NCBI GenBank assembly: GCA_963779515.1
Contig: CAVZYN010000001.1
Coordinates: 1,015,594-1,079,593 of the forward strand
DNA length: 64,000 nucleotides
Direction of reading: 5' to 3'
DNA from: CAVZYN01 sp963779515
Lineage (GTDB): Bacteria; Pseudomonadota; Alphaproteobacteria; Rhizobiales; Hyphomicrobiaceae
The position numbers and the translations under genes were made by a program. The notes beneath the pieces were generated by a model that did not search any database, had not been told where the DNA came from, and saw only the letters and a program-made list of their open reading frames with translations. Position 1 is the first letter of the stretch, and each line of letters opens with the position of its first letter. Positions 59,790-64,000 of the stretch are shown in pieces.

Positions 59790-60410
59790 TCAAGGCGTTC
59801 CATTGCGACCGTGCGCACGAAAACCGGGGCGTTCCGCCAAGAGATCATAATAGGCCGCGACGGCCTTGAACGCGGGCTTCGGGAAATCGATCGCGTACCA
59901 GCGGTTCACCGCGAGGCCGGCTGGAATGTCCGCCAGCGTGAAGGCATTGCCCATCAGATACGGCCCCTGCGCCGCCAGCGCCGCATCGAGCCGCTGCATC
60001 TGCACCGTCCACTCTTTGATGCCGGTCTCGATGCTCTTTTGATCGAAGCCCGGCGTCTTGAAGACAAGACCGTGCACGACGGGGCGAATGCCGTTGTAGA
60101 AATCCGTCGCCGCCCAATCCATCCACGCCTCGATCGTCGCGCGTGTCGTGATGTCGTCGGGGTAGAGATCCTTGCGGCCGTGCTTGGCGGCGAGATAGCG
60201 GCAGATCGTGTTGGACTCGCGCAGGATGAAACCGTCGTCGTCGATCACCGGCACGACGCCGAACGCCGAGACTTTCTTGAAGGCGGGATCGTTGGTCGGG
60301 CGAAACCCGCGCCCCCAATCCTCGCGCTCGTATTTGAGGCCGATTTCGTCGGCGATCCAAAGCACCTTGCGCACGTTGATCGAATTGGCGCGGCCGTAGA
60401 TCTTGAGCAT
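59790..60410 (-). CDS. glutathione S-transferase family protein
   Basis: 206 aa from ATG 60410. The N-terminal thioredoxin fold starts MLKIYGRANSINVRKVLW, with the Ser/Asn after the first strand. Then VPVIDDDGFILRESNTICRYLA gives the GSH-binding ES motif, given here across two parts, and the C-terminal helical domain has FTLADIPAGLAVNRW. It likely conjugates or reduces with GSH; substrate unknown. It is separated from the MBL-fold gene by 64 bp. Confidence 0.9.
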   Translation of the reverse strand: MLKIYGRANSINVRKVLWIADEIGLKYEREDWGRGFRPTNDPAFKKVSAFGVVPVIDDDGFILRESNTICRYLAAKHGRKDLYPDDITTRATIEAWMDWAATDFYNGIRPVVHGLVFKTPGFDQKSIETGIKEWTVQMQRLDAALAAQGPYLMGNAFTLADIPAGLAVNRWYAIDFPKPAFKAVAAYYDLLAERPGFRAHGRNGTP

Positions 60411-60474
60411 GTCACCGGTCCTGAGTGGAAGCGGAGGCATCCTAGGAAGTGGATGCCCCCGCGGCAATAGGTGG

Positions 60475-61389
60475 TCAAAAACCGCTGCGATAGAGGAAGC
60501 AGTAGCGCTCGACATTGCCGGGCAGCCAGGCGGCGTAGTTGCCCCACAACTCGTACTTCGGCAGTTTCACGTCCTTCATGGCGTTATCGTAACACTTGCC
60601 CTCGTCGGCCGCCTTCTTCACCTCGGCTGAGAGATCGGCCATATAGCCGAGCAGATTTTGTACATCCTGCTTGGTGCCGAGACGCCCGCCGGGGCCGGGA
60701 TGCCCTGGGATCATGCGATCCCAATCCATCCCCGCCAGAGTTTTCAGCGATTGCTCCCATTCGCTCAGCCAGCTGTCCGGCATGCTGCGCCAGAACAGCG
60801 CCTGGATTGGCGCGAAATCGACGACGAAGACGAGCTTGTCCTTCGGCAGATGCATCACCAGCGAATTGTCGGAGTGATTGCGGCCGACATATTTCAAATG
60901 CAGCGTCGTGCCGCCGAGCGTGATGGTGCGCTCGTTGTCGACCACCTCGTCGGGGATCACGATGTTGGGTGGATTGAGCCGTTCGAGCTGCGCCTTGGCA
61001 TTCTTGTGCGCGACGAACGTGGCGCCGAGATCCTTGAACGGCTTGCCGCCGGTGATGTGATCGTAGTGGCTGTGCGAATAGATCAGGTACTTGATCGGCT
61101 GCGGCGTGATCTTTTTGATCTCGTCGATATAGGTCGTGACCGCTTGCGGCCGGCCGAGCCCGATCGGATCGGTGGCGATGACGCCCTCGGGCGTGACGAT
61201 GAACATCGCCTGATGCCCCTGATAACGGAACATGTAGACGTTGTCGGTCCCCTCGATCTTGGTGGTCGCAAACAGCGGCGGCTGCGCGGCAGGCGGCGTC
61301 TGCGCCGCGGGCGCCGCAGGTGTTGTTTGGGCCACGGCTGGAGATGCAAGCGACATGGCGAGAGCCGACAACGCAAGATAGCGCGACAT
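60475..61389 (-). CDS. secreted metallo-beta-lactamase-fold hydrolase
   Basis: 304 aa from ATG 61389. A signal peptide ends in AVAQ, followed by a Pro/Ala/Gln linker. The metal motif HSHYDHITGG is present, with the further His ligands in GRNHSDNS and PGHPGPGG and an Asp in VFVVDFAP. It fits the quinohemoprotein-amine-associated or SoxH-like MBL group of periplasmic hydrolases. Substrate unknown. Confidence 0.88.
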   Translation of the reverse strand: MSRYLALSALAMSLASPAVAQTTPAAPAAQTPPAAQPPLFATTKIEGTDNVYMFRYQGHQAMFIVTPEGVIATDPIGLGRPQAVTTYIDEIKKITPQPIKYLIYSHSHYDHITGGKPFKDLGATFVAHKNAKAQLERLNPPNIVIPDEVVDNERTITLGGTTLHLKYVGRNHSDNSLVMHLPKDKLVFVVDFAPIQALFWRSMPDSWLSEWEQSLKTLAGMDWDRMIPGHPGPGGRLGTKQDVQNLLGYMADLSAEVKKAADEGKCYDNAMKDVKLPKYELWGNYAAWLPGNVERYCFLYRSGF

Positions 61390-61628
61390 AGCGAACCCCT
61401 TCTCAAAGCTAAACTGCGTTCGATGCTACGTCAGGACAGTGCCTCGATGTGCCGATCAAATCTTGCGGAGCCGCTCAAAGTATCGGGAATACTTGCGCCA
61501 AGCGCGACGTGTTCCCGCAGGCAGCGCACTCACGGCCCTGGGGACCGATGCCGCAAACCGCGTGCGCGTCGGCCTGGACCGGGCTATATCGGCGGTAAAT
61601 CAAGCAAAATCCTAAGCGAGGAACCGCC

Positions 61629-62150
61629 ATGTCCAAATCCGCCCCCCCCAAAGCCTTCCCCGTCTCCTGGGACCAGTTCCACCGTGACGCGCGTGCCCTC
61701 GCCTGGCGTCTTGCCGACAAGGGCCCCGACAAAAAACCGTTCGAGGCCATTGTGTGCATCACGCGCGGTGGACTGGTGCCGGCGGCGATCGTCGCCCGCG
61801 AACTCGGCACCCGGCTGATCGATACGGTCTGCATCGCCAGCTATCACGAGTATAAGGACCAGGGCGAGCTGGAGGTGATCAAGGATATCAGCCGCTTCAT
61901 CAAGGCGATCGGTGATGGCCAGGGCCGCGGCGTGCTGGTCGTCGACGATCTGACGGACACCGGCAAAACCGCGAAAATGGTGCGGCAAATGTTGCCGAAC
62001 GCGCACTTCGCCACGGTCTACGCCAAACCCCAAGGCGTTCCGACCGTCGATACATTTGTTACCGAGGTGTCGCAGGATACCTGGATTTACTTCCCATGGG
62101 ACATGGACCTCACCTATGTCGAGCCCATCCGCAAAGGCACGAGCGGTTGA
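61629..62150 (+). CDS. gpt: xanthine-guanine phosphoribosyltransferase
   Basis: 173 aa from ATG 61629. The type I PRTase fold has FEAIVCITRGGLVPAAIVAR and the PRPP loop VLVVDDLTDTGKTAKMV. It salvages guanine and xanthine to their nucleotides. It is the last clearly core gene before the tRNA-Ser island site. Confidence 0.93.
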   Translation: MSKSAPPKAFPVSWDQFHRDARALAWRLADKGPDKKPFEAIVCITRGGLVPAAIVARELGTRLIDTVCIASYHEYKDQGELEVIKDISRFIKAIGDGQGRGVLVVDDLTDTGKTAKMVRQMLPNAHFATVYAKPQGVPTVDTFVTEVSQDTWIYFPWDMDLTYVEPIRKGTSG

Positions 62151-62216
62151 CGGCGAGGTCTCAGCAACGGTCTGGCGCTTGCAATTCGAGGGCGAGGACC
62201 CTATAGCCGGGCGACC

Positions 62217-62308
62217 GGAGATGTGGCCGAGTGGCTGAAGGCGGCGCTTTGCTAAAGCGTTATACGGGTCAAACTGTATCGAGGGTTCGAATCCCTCCGT
62301 CTCCGCCA
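62217..62308 (+). tRNA. tRNA-Ser (anticodon GCT), island attachment site
   Basis: 92 nt with encoded CCA. Acceptor GGAGATG/CGTCTCC, anticodon stem GCGCT/AGCGT around TTGCTAA (anticodon GCT), a long variable arm and the T loop TTCGAAT. The P4-type integrase gene starts 230 bp downstream in the same direction, so the 3' end of this gene, about 62289-62308, is very likely the attL core of a genomic island. Confidence 0.95.
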
Positions 62309-62537
62309 ATTCCTATAATGTTCCAAATATTGACTTGCGACGCTTATGATCGCGGACGGCGTCCTTGCGTGTCTGAATCGATCTCAGAACGTCCAAGATT
62401 TGCAACGAGATCAAAGGATTGATAGGATACGTCATCCGCTCGCAGTGGGCGGATGGAGCGCGGTTGTCGTCCGTTGGTTGTCTCAACCGAGTTCACTCCA
62501 TCCCCCCTGCAAAGAGGGTACTTCGAGGGGTGTTTGC

Positions 62538-63809
62538 ATGGCACGCGTTGGCCCTCTTTTCCGGTTAAGTGCCGCATTCGTTCGGACGTGTGCGACCCCC
62601 GGCGTTTACGCCGACGGCGGCGGGCTGCGTTTCCGGGTCATGCCGAATGGCAGCCGCCTCTGGGTCATGCGCATCACTGTCGATGGCCGGCGTCGCGACA
62701 TCAGTCTCGGACCGGCGGCAACGCGGTCGCTGATGGAGGCGCGCGAGCAGGCCGCTCGCATTCGTAAAGCTGTCGCCGACGGCCATGACCCGACCGATGA
62801 GCGCCGCGAACGGCGCGCCGCGCGGCTGGCGGCGCGCCAGGCCGCAGCCGTCCCCGAACGGCCGACGTTCGAAGCCTGTTGGCGATCCTACTGGGCGGTC
62901 AAAGAACCTCAGCTCTCCAACGGCAAGCATGGCGATCAGTGGGTCGCCACGATGAAAACCTATGTGTTGCCGCACATCGGCCAACGGCCGGTCGCCGACG
63001 TGAGGCCCGGCGAGATCATCGAACTCCTGAAACCGATCTGGCACGTCAAGGAGGAAACAGCGCGGCGCGTGCTGCAGCGCGTCGATGCCGTGTTCGTCTC
63101 GGCGATCACGCGCGAGTTGCGCGACAAGGCAAGTCCCTGCACCGGCGTTGCCAAAGAGCTCGGCAAGCGGCGGCGCCCCGAACGACATCACGCAGCCTTG
63201 CCGTATCAGGAGGTCGCGGCGTTCTTGGAAAAACTCGCACAGCGGCAAGGTCCAGTGGCTAGCCGCTTGGCGTTCGAATTCCTCGTTGTCACCGCGGCAC
63301 GGAGCGGGGAGACAAGAGGCGCGGCCTGGAGCGAGATTGACACAATCAACCGGCTCTGGACAATCTCGGCATCTCGCATGAAGGCCCGCGCCGCGCATGT
63401 CGTGCCGCTCTCGACACGCGCACTGCGTATTCTAGACATCGCTCGTGACGCCCATCCCGGCAGTGTGCTCTGCTTTCCGAATGCCCAGCGCCGGCCTTTC
63501 TCGGACGCCGTCTTCACGATGACACTCAAAGATATGGGATATGGCACACGCGCGACCGCGCACGGGTTCCGCACCTCGTTCAAGACGTGGGCCGCCGAGA
63601 CAGGCGTGCGCGATGAAGTCAGCGAAGCCGCACTCGCGCATTCAGACCCCAATCAAGTCCGCGCCGCCTATCGCCGCACCACCTATCTCGACGAGCGCCG
63701 CGACGTGATGCAAGCTTGGGCGGATTACCTGCTGGGGGACAAGCAGACGGGCATTCAGGAGGATTGCGAGCCGTACAATGCACGAGCGATCGGCAGAACA
63801 CCTGAATAG
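62538..63809 (+). CDS. P4-type tyrosine integrase
   Basis: 423 aa from ATG 62538, after GAGGGG; a longer in-frame extension to 62346 lacks protein-like content. The DUF4102-type N-terminus FRVMPNGSRLWVMRITVDG is followed by the core-binding domain. The catalytic residues appear as Arg in TAARSGETRGA, His-x-x-Arg in HGFRTSF, His in ALAHSDPN and Tyr in RTTYLDERR. It should integrate the island at the adjacent tRNA-Ser 3' end. It is complete and likely functional. Confidence 0.95.
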   Translation: MARVGPLFRLSAAFVRTCATPGVYADGGGLRFRVMPNGSRLWVMRITVDGRRRDISLGPAATRSLMEAREQAARIRKAVADGHDPTDERRERRAARLAARQAAAVPERPTFEACWRSYWAVKEPQLSNGKHGDQWVATMKTYVLPHIGQRPVADVRPGEIIELLKPIWHVKEETARRVLQRVDAVFVSAITRELRDKASPCTGVAKELGKRRRPERHHAALPYQEVAAFLEKLAQRQGPVASRLAFEFLVVTAARSGETRGAAWSEIDTINRLWTISASRMKARAAHVVPLSTRALRILDIARDAHPGSVLCFPNAQRRPFSDAVFTMTLKDMGYGTRATAHGFRTSFKTWAAETGVRDEVSEAALAHSDPNQVRAAYRRTTYLDERRDVMQAWADYLLGDKQTGIQEDCEPYNARAIGRTPE

Positions 63810-63840
63810 GTATCCGGCGGCATTGTTTTGACGCCTAGCC

Positions 63841-64000
63841 ATGATTGTCGGGTCTCACGCATCGCCAGACGCGCATGACGCGCCCGAGGCGCCCGACGCG
63901 CCACTCACGCGCTCCTGCCAGGCCCTGTCCATCGCCGCGCCGGAACTCGGCGCCAAGACGCTCTATGCCAACTTGGGGCGTGCCGCGGACCAAACCGGCA
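63841..64000 (+). CDS. partial reading frame at the right edge
   Basis: ATG at 63841 opens a frame with no stop to the window edge (53 codons). The start is Ala/Pro/Asp-rich (MIVGSHASPDAHDAPEAPDA), then a helical segment (LGAKTLYANLGRAADQ). No family can be recognised from so little. It lies 31 bp after the integrase and would be the first island gene. Confidence 0.3.
   Translation, partial: MIVGSHASPDAHDAPEAPDAPLTRSCQALSIAAPELGAKTLYANLGRAADQTG

Overview
The window reads as one contig of a GC-rich alphaproteobacterium, most likely a Hyphomicrobiales (Rhizobiales) member of the Nitrobacteraceae/Xanthobacteraceae type. The clues are the many TctC/Bug and TRAP transport genes, separate trpG and trpD, a conserved Sel1-like small protein, P4-type integrase biology, and the palindromic repeats typical of these genomes. 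This assignment is inference from gene content; no rRNA or other marker is present.

Layout. 1-7.9 kb is a decayed mobile region. It holds a VapBC-type toxin/antitoxin pair running off the left edge, a complete IS256-family element with matching 9-bp target duplications, two serine-recombinase remnants lying tail to tail, the front end of a TrwC/TraA-type relaxase, and the tail of an RTX-type secreted protein. 8-21.2 kb is a long minus-strand run. Read in transcription order it has an RHH/ParE-type toxin-antitoxin pair, a PhnD-like binding protein, a desaturase-fold protein, a cupin of the DMSP-lyase family, a GFA-family protein, a DddP-like M24 enzyme, an MttB-family methyltransferase, a TAXI-TRAP transporter (receptor frameshifted, fused permease intact), a GlpD-like dehydrogenase and an IlvD/Edd dehydratase. 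The middle of this run looks like a pathway for a methylated onium compound such as DMSP or a betaine. 21.3-29 kb carries a PrpF-family isomerase with an unknown partner, EttA, tRNA-Arg, a Bug-type receptor, an XRE regulator, an SMP-30 lactonase-like protein and a DsbA-family protein.

29-31.1 kb is repeat-rich and has been hit by an IS630-family element. 31.1-39.3 kb carries an HNH nuclease, MetY, a membrane-fused spermidine-synthase-like protein, a TTC38-like protein, a SixA-type phosphatase and trpG-trpD. 39.7-43.0 kb is a membrane-anchored ClpA/B-like AAA+ protein. Its C-terminus resembles release factor 2 with the catalytic GGQ domain removed, and this is the most unusual protein in the window. 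43.5-49.4 kb is a minus-strand cluster of pyruvate/acetoin-type E1 alpha, HicA, HicB, E1 beta and TctC-TctB-TctA; the HicAB pair sits between the two E1 subunits with 4-nt overlaps. 49.5-62.2 kb is mostly housekeeping and metabolic genes: a ThDP enzyme, a second HicAB, GGT, a methyltransferase, GatB with a frameshift, an Uma2 nuclease, two GSTs, an MBL-fold hydrolase and Gpt. At 62.2 kb tRNA-Ser(GCT) is followed directly by a P4-type tyrosine integrase, which marks the start of a genomic island running off the right edge.

Single-base frameshifts occur in an expected essential gene (gatB), in the TAXI receptor and in the recombinase. One of the recombinase lesions lies in a homopolymer. Some of these may be assembly errors rather than biology.
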